Part shown: piece by piece, positions 1-8,900 of the stretch
Layout of the letters: each line of letters starts with the position of its first letter
How positions within the stretch are numbered: the stretch's first letter is position 1
Source of the DNA: JANMEB01 sp041740495
Lineage (GTDB): Bacteria > Planctomycetota > Planctomycetia > Pirellulales > Pirellulaceae
NCBI GenBank assembly: GCA_041740495.1
Contig: JBGSLW010000302.1
Coordinates: 1 to 10,865, forward strand
Reading direction: 5' to 3'
DNA: 10,865 nt
Translations under genes and position numbers: made by a program
The notes under the pieces: model-generated
The model's database searches: none
What the model was told of the DNA's origin: nothing
Seen by the model: the letters and a program-made list of their open reading frames with translations, nothing else

Positions 1-1965
<1,965 letters not shown>

Positions 1966-2574
1966 CAAATATCCAGCCCCCGGCCAACGACTTGCGCCGC
2001 CCGCCAACGATTGAATCTCATGTTCGCTACCTAATATCCGTAACGATTCTTTCTTTCCAACGATTAACCTCCGCCTCGACCACGTTTGCACGCTGTTACG
2101 TATACACGCAGCCCAGGCATCGGCGCTATTAAGAGTGGTTATGTATCTTGCGGCTCCGGACCCCCGCCAACCCAACCTTTCGGTCAAATTCGCAGCGGAC
2201 CTCTTCCGCTCGACACATTTCGATGCCATCAATTCAAGTCAAATTGTCAAAGATCAAACGGACGGCAAAACCGCCCAACACCAACCGAAGCTCCCACGCG
2301 CGGTCACCCGCACACCGAAACTTCGCGTTCGCGTTGACTCGCCTTCCACAACCCGGCATGCTCCCCACCGAATTCGGCAGTCGCACCTACGTGCAACACA
2401 CCGGTTCGACGACAAACAACCAGCCAGAAAAGCCAGTCAACGCCAACGAGATTCCACCTCAGCAATCTCAGCCTGCACGCCCGATCCTTACACCTCGAAC
2501 TTGGTTCCAAAGTCCAACTTGGATCCATCGTCGAGCTTCGCGCGATCAGCCCTGAACGCCGCCTCCAGCGGAAA
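1966..2574 (-). other. 23S rRNA leader region
   Basis: This ~610-base stretch lies between the predicted 23S promoter and the mature 5' end. It contains no 16S 3' end, no tRNA that I can fold, and no convincing coding region: the overlapping ORFs of 93-148 residues on both strands have low-complexity, Arg/Pro/Ser-rich translations without any recognisable motif. It carries the boxB-like hairpin and boxA at 2239-2276. A leader this long between boxA and 23S (about 275 bases) presumably contains the 5' strand of an RNase III processing stem, but its partner lies 3' of the gene outside the window and cannot be checked. Confidence 0.55.
2239..2276 (-). promoter_or_regulatory. rRNA antitermination signal: boxB-like hairpin plus boxA
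   Basis: Complement of 2239-2256 reads TGATCTTTGACAATTTGA, close to the bacterial rrn boxA (E. coli TGCTCTTTAACAATTT; Firmicute 23S leaders TGTTCTTTGAAAAC). Just upstream in transcription order, complement of 2260-2276, is GGGCGG-TTTTG-CCGTCC, a six-pair hairpin with one G.U pair. The order boxB then boxA matches known rrn leaders. boxA is the NusB/NusE (S10) loading site that protects rRNA transcripts from Rho. Its presence directly before 23S supports independent transcription of this gene. The boxA match is good; the boxB call rests on position and fold only. Confidence 0.65.
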
Positions 2575-2580
2575 CCTCTA

Positions 2581-2608
2581 ATCTTAACGGTCCCAAAGTC
2601 AGCGTCAA
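2581..2608 (-). promoter_or_regulatory. Predicted sigma70-type promoter for 23S rRNA
   Basis: On the minus strand a -35 TTGACG (2603-2608) is followed after 16 bases by a -10 TAAGAT (2581-2586), placing transcription start near 2574. The -35 matches consensus at five of six positions and the -10 at four of six. It lies upstream of the boxA in the correct orientation, and no better pair was seen between it and the 23S 5' end. The -35 is inside the right-hand part of a 19-bp tandem duplication. Prediction from sequence only. Confidence 0.5.
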
Positions 2609-2638
2609 CACCCAATCACAGCGTCAACACCCAATCAC
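2601..2638 (-). repeat. Perfect 19-bp tandem direct repeat at the 23S promoter
   Basis: Two back-to-back identical copies (2601-2619 and 2620-2638) of GTGATTGGGTGTTGACGCT on the minus strand. Each ends with TTGACGCT, so the -35 hexamer is duplicated; only the downstream copy has a -10 at suitable spacing. It could be a duplicated activator site, a spare -35, or a recent slippage event. Confidence 0.85.
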
Positions 2639-2639
2639 C

Positions 2640-2994
2640 GTGGCTCGACCGCCCGACCTAAACCCCTCGTTTTCCACCGAAATTCGCCGACCAATTTCGA
2701 CCGCCGAATGGGCGATTCGATCCGCCCCGGGGAGCGAGAAGTATACGGCCGGCAGCGTACAACTCAAGGGGGTCCGCCGAATTTTTGGCGAAGTTTTGTT
2801 CATCGGCAGAAACCGCTGAAAAACCGCTGAAAAAATCGGCCAGAGCCTCCCCCGGGCGAGCGGATTGGGTTTGCGCATTTTCCGCGGGCACCCCAATTTG
2901 AGTTCGCACCGCGAGCCGACTGGTCGCCAGTGGCCTGCTGAAAAAATCGGTCGCCAGGTGCAGGACGGCGGTTTCGTCGAAAAGGTCGCTGGCA
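2640..2994. other. Non-coding stretch with degenerate short repeats
   Basis: No credible gene is seen here. ORFs on both strands (up to 145 residues on the minus strand) show no motif and cross the repeats. Visible structure: an 11-bp tandem repeat AACCGCTGAAA at 2811-2821 and 2822-2832; a 14-bp direct repeat GCTGAAAAAATCGG at 2826-2839 and 2937-2950; and GGTCGCCAG at 2922-2930 and 2949-2957, flanking the second of those. The theme TGG(C/G)CTG(T/C)TGAA recurs at 2931-2942 and at 10815-10826, next to another repeat element. This looks like decayed mobile or repeat sequence, with no ORF resembling a transposase. Confidence 0.5.
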
Positions 2995-3194
2995 GAAACC
3001 GCAAGCTGATGGCAGGCGGCAAGATTGTGAAGAAGAAACCGCAGGCTTGGCTTTGTCCCAAAACAGCCGCGGCGTGGCGCTAGCCTGCGGTTTCGGGTGT
3101 TGGATGCGCGAAGAAACCGCAGGCTAGCGCCATGCGGCTGATCTCAATGGGACGCGAAACTGTGTTTGGGGACAAAGCCTAGCGCCAGGCGGCT
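2995..3194. repeat. Cluster of REP-like palindromic elements
   Basis: Five full or partial copies of a ~27-bp element with core TGGCGCTAGCCTGCGGTTTC. A full plus-strand copy is at 3065-3094 and a full minus-strand copy at 3113-3139; these two share 20-bp perfect inverted arms (3075-3094 with 3113-3132) around an 18-base centre. A degenerate minus copy is at 2995-3021, with about six mismatches in 27. Partial minus copies are at 3035-3047 (GAAACCGCAGGCT) and 3179-3194 (CTAGCGCCAGGCGGCT). An outer 11-bp inverted pair GGCTTTGTCCC / GGGACAAAGCC (3049-3059, 3169-3179) encloses the central hairpin. Each unit can itself fold (CCGC..GGC-GCTA-GCC..GCGG). The arrangement of paired, oppositely oriented imperfect hairpins resembles bacterial REP/BIME clusters, which can stabilise or terminate transcripts and are usually spread by RAYT transposases; no RAYT gene is in the window. 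Confidence 0.75.
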
Positions 3195-3304
3195 GAATTT
3201 GTGGCGCCCACGGTAACTTTTTTCAGAGGTTGCTGACGGTTCACGACGCGTCTTGGTAACAATAGAACTGGCAACCACCTCAGGCAATATTCAAGGAGAA
3301 CACG

Positions 3305-3979
3305 ATGTCCCGCTCGATTCTTTTCGTTGCGGTCCCGGCCCTGTTCCTGGCGGCGGGGATCGGCGCAAATTGCGGCTTCGCACAAGTTGCCCCGGCGGCT
3401 CCCGACCGCCCGGTGCGGCCCGATCGCGAATTGACGTTGATCGACGACACAGGGCTTGGCAATGCAGGGCTCGCCAACGGACTGGTCCAAGGCAACTTCG
3501 TCTCCTCATCGACCGTTACCGTCAACGGTATCCGAACGACCAAGATCAACGACAACGGTCGGTTATTCAAATTCGAAGAGGATCCGGCCAGCGGGATCAC
3601 CTGTTACATCAGCGAGCGGTACTCTTCCGATGATCTCGATCGAATCGAGAAAGAGCAGCCCGAGCTGTTCATGCACCTGTCGGCGATCCCAGAGACCATC
3701 GGCACTTCCACGGTGCGTGTCAGCGTCGACGTCGAAACCAAGTACCACGCGGCGAGCGAAGACGAACTGAAAGAGAAGCACCCGGAAGCGCACCAATATT
3801 TCGAAAAGTACGTGAAGAACGCCGGAGAGAATGGCGCCGAGTTGCACCTGCAGCAATTGGGGCAACCGCTCCGCTTCCGAGTCAATCGGGGTGGTCGGCA
3901 GCTGATCGAGGAACCGGACCCGGCGGACGACGACACGGAATCGAATGAAACCGACGAACTCGACGACGGCGGGGAGTAA
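3305..3979 (+). CDS. Small exported protein of unknown function with acidic tail
   Basis: A 224-residue protein. AAGGAG at 3293-3298 lies six bases before the ATG, so this start is good. Residues 1-26 form a typical Sec signal peptide: basic MSR, a hydrophobic core, and cleavage expected after GFA. Cys23 lacks a proper lipobox, so a lipoprotein is unlikely. The mature part has no membrane segment. It contains two related stretches, residues 105-125 (RYSSDDLDRIEKEQPELFMHL) and 146-170 (KYHAASEDELKEKHPEAHQYF and on), sharing Tyr, an Asp/Glu-Leu pair and Pro-Glu, which suggests an internal repeat. From memory, similar ELKKKHPEA-like stretches occur in many secreted planctomycete proteins. Residues 202-224 are almost entirely Asp/Glu, Gly, Ser, Thr and Asn. 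I recognise no catalytic motif and assign no function. It has its own upstream region after the REP cluster and no operon partner. Confidence 0.85.
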   Translation: MSRSILFVAVPALFLAAGIGANCGFAQVAPAAPDRPVRPDRELTLIDDTGLGNAGLANGLVQGNFVSSSTVTVNGIRTTKINDNGRLFKFEEDPASGITCYISERYSSDDLDRIEKEQPELFMHLSAIPETIGTSTVRVSVDVETKYHAASEDELKEKHPEAHQYFEKYVKNAGENGAELHLQQLGQPLRFRVNRGGRQLIEEPDPADDDTESNETDELDDGGE

Positions 3980-4078
3980 CGCACGTTCGCGCCTGGACGA
4001 CTTAGAAAAAAGCGGGGTTTGTCGGGGACTGGTCCGCAACGGACTGGAAAGGGAATCCTGCAGCGATTCGTGAATTTC
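3980..4078. other. 3' flank of the exported-protein gene, weak hairpin only
   Basis: The stop at 3977-3979 is followed by a short non-coding stretch. A small hairpin GTCCG-CAA-CGGAC is at 4032-4044, without a T-run, so it is at best a weak terminator. Nothing else is seen before the repeats that begin near 4079. Confidence 0.3.
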
Positions 4079-4176
4079 GTGCTCGTGCTCAGTGACACGG
4101 TGCTCGTGCTCGATGCATGCACAAGGCAAGAAGTCGAGGAGGAGTACGAGTACGAGGAGGAGGACGAGGAGTACTG
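4079..4176 (+). repeat. Dispersed repeat, copy 1, with TACGAG/GAG microsatellite
   Basis: The order is: CTCGTGCTC runs, the self-complementary ATGCATGCA, ACAAGGCAAGAAGTCGAGGA, then two TACGAG hexamers and GAG-rich triplets. The block 4111-4156 is nearly identical to copy 2 (one mismatch across about 46 bases). CTCGTGCTCG can pair with CGAGTACGAG in RNA using one G.U pair, so the unit can fold as a long hairpin around ATGCATGCA. One frame reads on from the left arm into a short Glu/Tyr-rich peptide ending at a TGA at 4175-4177. That reading probably follows from the repeat rather than being a gene. Confidence 0.8.
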
Positions 4177-4212
4177 AACGGATCAACGTCCCCTCCCCGG
4201 CCGAAGCGGCCG

Positions 4213-4257
4213 ACCCTCCCGCGGTTTACCGTAACAGCACACGAACCGCGGGAGGGT
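4213..4257. terminator. Perfect 14-bp GC-rich inverted repeat
   Basis: ACCCTCCCGCGGTT (4213-4226) and AACCGCGGGAGGGT (4244-4257) are exact reverse complements around a 17-base loop. A smaller hairpin GGCCG-AAG-CGGCC (4199-4211) lies just before. The large stem is followed by TTAAATC on the plus strand, not a long T-run, so a Rho-independent terminator between the convergent genes (3305 + and 4511 -) is plausible but not certain. It also separates the two microsatellite repeats and may belong to that composite element. Confidence 0.45.
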
Positions 4258-4276
4258 TAAATCGCGGTGGCAATCC

Positions 4277-4436
4277 GTGCTTAGTGGCACGGCGCTCGTG
4301 CTCGTAATCGATGCATGCACAAGGCAGGAAGTCGAGGAGGAGTACGAGTACGAGTACGAGTACGAGTACGAGTACGAGGAGGAGGAGGAGGAGGAGGAGG
4401 AGTACGAGGAGGTAGGAGGAGGAGGTAGGAGCTGCC
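4277..4436 (+). repeat. Dispersed repeat, copy 2, with expanded TACGAG/GAG microsatellite
   Basis: Same architecture as copy 1: a GCTCGTGCTCG arm, ATGCATGCA, then the AAGGCAGGAAGTCGAGGAGG block. The microsatellite is longer here: six TACGAG hexamers (4343-4378), eight GAG triplets (4379-4402), another TACGAG, then GAG/GTAGGAG runs. Copy 1 has only two TACGAG, so the tract length varies between copies, as expected from replication slippage. One frame (from a GTG at 4277) reads as a Glu-Tyr alternating peptide followed by poly-Glu. I treat it as a reading of the repeat, not a gene, since it has no ribosome site and runs on into the ThuA 3' end. Confidence 0.8.
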
Positions 4437-4454
4437 TATTGCGGCAACGGAGAT

Positions 4455-4474
4455 TGGTGTACACTAGTACACCA
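4455..4474. terminator. Short hairpin downstream of the ThuA-like gene
   Basis: TGGTGTAC-ACTA-GTACACCA is an eight-pair perfect stem with a four-base loop, 36 bases beyond the minus-strand stop codon of the ThuA-like gene. There is no T-run on the minus-strand side (ATCTCCG follows), so terminator function is uncertain; a dyad protein-binding site is an alternative. Confidence 0.35.
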
Positions 4475-4510
4475 TTTGTTCGTCGGTGGTTTCAACGCGT
4501 CGGAGAGGCG

Positions 4511-5380
4511 TTATTTGGCTTGCGTTTCGGTCGGAATGGTTCTGTCAGCCGGGACGGGTGGCTCGGCCAACCGATCGATGCTCCACAATAACCCGCGCGT
4601 CACCAGGTCGAGATAGCGGTCGTCGGCGACGGTGTCGTTGTTGTGGCCGAGTGTGGTGGCGAAGACGCGCGTCTTATTGCGATACGTATTCGTCCAAGCG
4701 ACGACGCAATCCTCGACGGTTGCGGTGCCGTCCTGCCGGCGGATGATTTGTTTGCCGCGCAATAGAGGGTGCCCCGTGTCCAACAGTTCCCCCTGGAAGT
4801 TGTTGTAGAGCTCTTCGTTGATCGTGGTCCAATCCGGCTGGCCGTGGGTGATCGGATGGTCGGCATCGACCACGCGGACCTCGATCGGCAGCTGGGGTCC
4901 GTGCCCAGTCGACTTGAGCCCCGTGAATTCGAACCAGGGAGTGACCGCATCCGGGTAGCCATCGCTGCGGTAGCTGTGCATCCCACAATGGAGGATCACC
5001 GCGGGGAGACCGTCGCGATGAGGCTGCAGAATCCGCTCGATGATCGTCAAGTCTTTCACATCGCTACAGCACTCGTCGTGCACAACGACGTCGAATCCTT
5101 TAGCCCAATCGGGGTCTTCGTACACCGGGTTGAGATGCTTCGTTCCTTTGTCGGGATCGTAGGCGACCGTCCAGCGGACGTCGATTCGTTTCGAGAGCCC
5201 GTTGGTCAACAGGTCCTTCTGCCGCGCGTAGTCGTGACAGCAGCCACCGATGACCAGAAGTGCCCGAATGGGTTCATCGGCGAGTAGTGACGATGTCGAC
5301 GTCGGAATCACTAACGTCAGGCACAACCAGGCGATCGCAGCGAGGAAGGAAGGCGCGGAGCACATGGGGGAGACTCGCAT
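4511..5380 (-). CDS. Secreted ThuA-like domain protein
   Basis: A 289-residue protein in the ThuA family (class I glutamine-amidotransferase-like fold; named from trehalose utilisation, biochemical role poorly defined). Start chosen at ATG 5378-5380. It is followed by a signal peptide (hydrophobic SFLAAIAWLCLTLVIP, cleavage about SLLA/DEP at residue 34). The frame stays open to 5458, but that extension translates the neighbouring tandem-repeat array and would bury the signal peptide. No clear Shine-Dalgarno site precedes either ATG (5378-5380 or 5363-5365). Family features: the first strand ALLVIGGCCHDY (40-51), DVVVHDECCSD (97-107), the PAVILHCGMHSYR elbow (126-138), EFTG...HGPQLPIEVRVVDADHPIT (151-178), EELYNNF (189-195), and VVAWTNTYRNKTRVFATTLGHNN (226-248). 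It is divergent from the di-haem gene at 5924, a frequent type of partner in planctomycetes; a role in periplasmic sugar or polyol oxidation is inferred only. Confidence 0.92.
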   Translation of the reverse strand: MRVSPMCSAPSFLAAIAWLCLTLVIPTSTSSLLADEPIRALLVIGGCCHDYARQKDLLTNGLSKRIDVRWTVAYDPDKGTKHLNPVYEDPDWAKGFDVVVHDECCSDVKDLTIIERILQPHRDGLPAVILHCGMHSYRSDGYPDAVTPWFEFTGLKSTGHGPQLPIEVRVVDADHPITHGQPDWTTINEELYNNFQGELLDTGHPLLRGKQIIRRQDGTATVEDCVVAWTNTYRNKTRVFATTLGHNNDTVADDRYLDLVTRGLLWSIDRLAEPPVPADRTIPTETQAK

Positions 5381-5414
5381 GGGGATGCTTTGGAAGGGGA
5401 AGTGAATTGGAAAT

Positions 5415-5683
5415 GGTCCCGGCCTACAAGGCCGGGGTACGTTAACTGGTCTCGGCATACAAGGCCGGGGTACGTTTAGCTGGTATCGGCCTACAAGGCT
5501 GGGGTACGTTTAGCTGGTCCCGGCCTACAAGGCCCGGGTACGATTAACTGGTCTCGGCTTACAAGGCCGGGGTACGTTAACTGGTCCCGGCCTACAAGGC
5601 CGGGATACGTTCAAATGGTTGCGGACTACAAGGCTGGGGTACGTTCAAATGGTTTCGGCCTACAAGGCAGGGGTACGATTACT
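5415..5683. repeat. Eight-unit tandem array of ~34-bp palindromic repeats
   Basis: Units begin at 5415, 5448, 5482, 5516, 5550, 5583, 5617 and 5651, each 33 or 34 bp. The consensus opens with GGTCCCGGCCTACAAGGCCG and continues with GGGTACGTTAACT. The centre CCCGGCC-TACAA-GGCCGGG is a perfect hairpin in units 1 and 6 and imperfect in the others. The tail varies in groups (TTAACT, TTTAGCT, TTCAAAT), suggesting stepwise duplication. There are no unique spacers, so this is not CRISPR. It fills the gap between two divergent genes, and its left end is what the false N-terminal extension of the ThuA ORF translates. Confidence 0.92.
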
Positions 5684-5740
5684 AGCCGAGGGTACGAATA
5701 AAAGGTCGGGGAAGGGTGCACTGGGGCGCTGCGATTCGTA

Positions 5741-5761
5741 CGACGGCTTTGTAAGCCGTCG
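5741..5761. repeat. Lone hairpin related to the array units
   Basis: CGACGGCTT-TGT-AAGCCGTCG is a nine-pair perfect stem. Read on the minus strand its centre is GGCTTACAAAGCC, matching the array core GGC(C/T)TACAA(G/A)GCC, so it looks like a diverged, inverted member of the same family. It lies about 180 bases before the start of the di-haem gene and could act in its leader or be a relic. The rest of 5684-5882 shows nothing recognisable. Confidence 0.6.
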
Positions 5762-5882
5762 ACACGTACGACCTCAATATCGAATTGCGTCCGCGGCCAG
5801 TCAAGTCGCGGAGTACTGTGGTGCGGACGTGGTCGATGACGTTGGACGCGATGTCGACTGCGACGAATGCTGACCGATCGAC

Positions 5883-5888
5883 TACAAT
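5883..5888 (+). promoter_or_regulatory. Possible -10 element for the di-haem gene
   Basis: TACAAT lies 35 bases before the chosen ATG (5924). No good -35 is present 16-18 bases upstream (the sequence there is GCGACG-like). A matching TACAAT precedes the AMP nucleosidase gene. Weak prediction. Confidence 0.3.
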
Positions 5889-5923
5889 CGGCCGAGTATC
5901 GCGAGGAATGCACCGGAGTCCCT

Positions 5924-8900
5924 ATGACTGGAATTCGAATTTGGTCCATTGGAATAGCGTTGGGAATCTTGTGGGCCGCAGCGTCGAGCTCGCTGGCGCA
6001 GCAGCCGGAGCGATTGGACGAGCAGCTTGCGGCAGTTCCCGCTTCCGATTTGGCCAGTGAAGCGCGGCGGTTCGGCGATCCGGAACGAGGCGCGCTGTTG
6101 TTTTACCGCCCGGAGTTGAATTGTGCCCGCTGCCACGAATCCCAAGTTGGCGATCGCCGTTTGGCTCCGGATCTGGCTCAATTGGGTGCGATCGACGGCG
6201 ATCTGGGCGCCCATCTGGTGCAATCGGTGCTGCGACCGTCGGAAGCGATTCGCCAAGGGTTCGAATCTGCGATCGTCGTCGATCGCGACGGAAAAACGCG
6301 CACGGGTCTGGTGTTAGAAAAGTCCGAGTCGCACGTCGTACTGGCGGATCCGGCGGGGGCGGGCGAGCCGATGCGGTATGCGTTGGACGAGGTCGACGAG
6401 TGGCGGGTTGCCTCCGAATCGGCGATGCCGGCGGGGCTGATCAATTTGCTGGCCGGCAAGTCCGAGTTTTTGGATCTAGCGGCGTATTTGCTGGCGGTTG
6501 CCGAAGGGGGAGCGCGGCGGGCTTTGGAATTGCGTCCCCATCCCTCGCTGATCGACTTGCCGCCGGTCGCCGAATACGAGTCGCGCGTCGATCATGCGGG
6601 CCTGATTCGCGGCTGGGACGAAGCCAGCTTGGCGCGAGGGGGCGAGATCTACGATTTGCGTTGTGCCAGTTGCCACGGGACGGTGGCGGCGGAGGGCTCG
6701 CTCCCCACATCGCTCCGCTTCGCCCGCGGCCAGTTCAAGCATGGCGCGGACCCGTACACGATGTACGGCACGTTGACGCACGGCTTCGGGATGATGGTCC
6801 GACAAACGTGGATGGTGCCGCAGCAGAAGTACGACGTGATCCATTACATCCGCGAACATTTTCTGCGCGAACATAACCCGACGCAGTATGCGGCGGTGAC
6901 GCCGGAATATCTGGCAGCGCTTCCGCCGGGGGATACGTTTGGGCCTCAGCCGGTTTTGGATCAACCGTGGCGCACGATGGACTATGGCCGGACGATGATG
7001 ACGACGATCGAGGTCGGGGAGGACGGTCGCAACGTCGCCTACAAGGGAATTGCGGTTCGGCTGGACCCTGGCCCCGGGGGCGTGGCCGAAGGTTCGCATT
7101 GGATCTTATACGATCATGACACGCTGCGGGTTGCGGCGATTTGGTCGGCGGAGCCAGAATCGGACGAGCGGTTTATCGATTGGCGCGGCGTGCACTTTGA
7201 CGGCCGACATGGAATCCATCCACGGATTGTGGGGGACGTCCTGCTGGAAAACGGGATCGGCCCCGGTTGGTCTCGTCCCGGAACGGTGGACGATTTCTCC
7301 GACGTTGAGCGTGTGGAGGGGAGGGATGGTCGGCGGTACGGCCCGCTGCCGCGAAGTTGGGCTCAATATCGGGGCCGGTTCGACTTCGGGGACAAGACCG
7401 TTCTGCACTACACGGTCGGAGGGACGAACGTCTGGGAATTGCCGGGCATGCGGGCAATCGACTTGCATCCCGTGTTCACGCGGACTTTGTACGTCGACCC
7501 GCACTCCGAGCCGTTGGTGCTGCAAGTCGCTCAAGTGGATCCAGGTGCGACCGTGCGCGAGGAGTCATTTGGCGCCGATTCGCGGGTGATGCATGTGACG
7601 TCGGGCGATCCGCAGCACGCCGAACGCTTGTCGATTCATGTGCTGTCGGACGGGAATGCCCCGGAGTTCCGCGCGACGCCAGAGGGGGTGCGATTGGAGA
7701 TTCCGCCGGGAGACCGCGGCCAGTTGTTGCGGCTGAGTTTTTTGCGACAGGCGATGGACCAGACCGGTGGCTCCGATGTGAAGTTGTTGGCGGTCGACCA
7801 CTTGTTGGATCCGCGCCTACTCATTCGCGGCGGGCCGGGGCGATGGCCGGAGATTCCCACGACGACCGTGATCCGCGGTGATGACCAGACGGCGTTGGCG
7901 GTCGATGACTTGGTGCGGCCGGACCCGAATCCCTGGCGTGCTCGAGTGCGTTTGAGCGGGGTCGACCTCTGCGAGGATGGCCAGACCGCCGCTGTTTGTA
8001 GCTGGGATGGGAGCGTCTTCCTGGTTCGCGGAATACAGTCTGCGGACGGCGTTTTGTCGTGGCGGAGAATCGCCGCCGGCTTGTTTCAGCCGTTGGGTAT
8101 CAAGCTGGTCGACGGAAAAATCTGCGTGACCTGCCGCGACCAGCTGGTGCGGCTACATGACTTGAACGGGGACGACGAGATCGACTGGTACGAGTGCATC
8201 AACAACGACCACCAGGTGACCGACCACTTTCACGAGTTCGCCATGGGACTGCAGACCGATGCGGACGGCAATTTTTACTACGCCAAGTCCGCGCGGCACG
8301 CGTTGCCGGCGCTGGTGCCGCATCACGGGACGCTGCTGAAGGTCAGCGCGGACGGCCAAACGACGGAAATCCTGGCCAATGGGTTCCGGGCCGCGAACGG
8401 CGTTTGCCTGAACGACGACGGGTCATTTTTCGTGACGGATCAAGAGGGGCACTGGACTCCCAAGAACCGGATCAACCGCGTGGTGCCCGGCGGATTTTAT
8501 GGGAACATGATGGGGTACCACGACGAAAGGGACTCGGCGGACGCCGCCATGGAGCAACCGTTGGTTTGGATTACGAATGCGATGGATCGATCGCCGGGCG
8601 AACTGATGTGGGTGCGTAGCGAAAAGTGGGGGCCTCTCAACGGGCGCCTGTTGAATCTGTCGTACGGCACCGGGCAGATCTTTCTCGTGCCCCATGAAGT
8701 GGTGGACGGCCAGTGGCAGGGGGGCGTGGTGGCCTTACCGATCCCGCTGCTGCCGACCGGAGTGATGCGGGGGCGGTTTCATCCGGACGACGGCCAGTTG
8801 TACGCGTGTGGGATGTTCGCCTGGTCGAGCAATCGGGAACAGCCTGGCGGGTTCTATCGAATTCGGGCCACGGGCAAGCCGGTGCACTTGCCGCTGGCGA

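Noticed and set aside
2135..2615. ORFs of 83-148 residues on both strands in the 23S leader
   Set aside because: Low-complexity Arg/Pro/Ser-rich translations with no ribosome site or motif, lying over the boxA and promoter signals.
2624..3061. 145-residue minus-strand ORF
   Set aside because: It crosses degenerate repeats and part of the REP cluster and has no recognisable motif.
1966..3300. 16S rRNA 3' end or spacer tRNA upstream of 23S
   Set aside because: Looked for the anti-Shine-Dalgarno end and for tRNA arms on the minus strand; none seen.
3563..4186. 207-residue minus-strand ORF opposite the exported-protein gene
   Set aside because: It is antisense to a gene with a good ribosome site and signal peptide, and its Leu/Val run is the reverse reading of the microsatellite repeat.
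4277..4591. Glu-Tyr-rich 104-residue ORF as a real gene
   Set aside because: It starts at a GTG with no ribosome site, translates a hexamer repeat, and overlaps the 3' end of the ThuA-like gene.
5381..5458. N-terminal extension of the ThuA-like protein by 26 residues
   Set aside because: It translates the neighbouring tandem repeat and would place 26 residues before the signal peptide.
5415..5683. CRISPR array
   Set aside because: The whole unit repeats; there are no distinct spacers and no cas genes.
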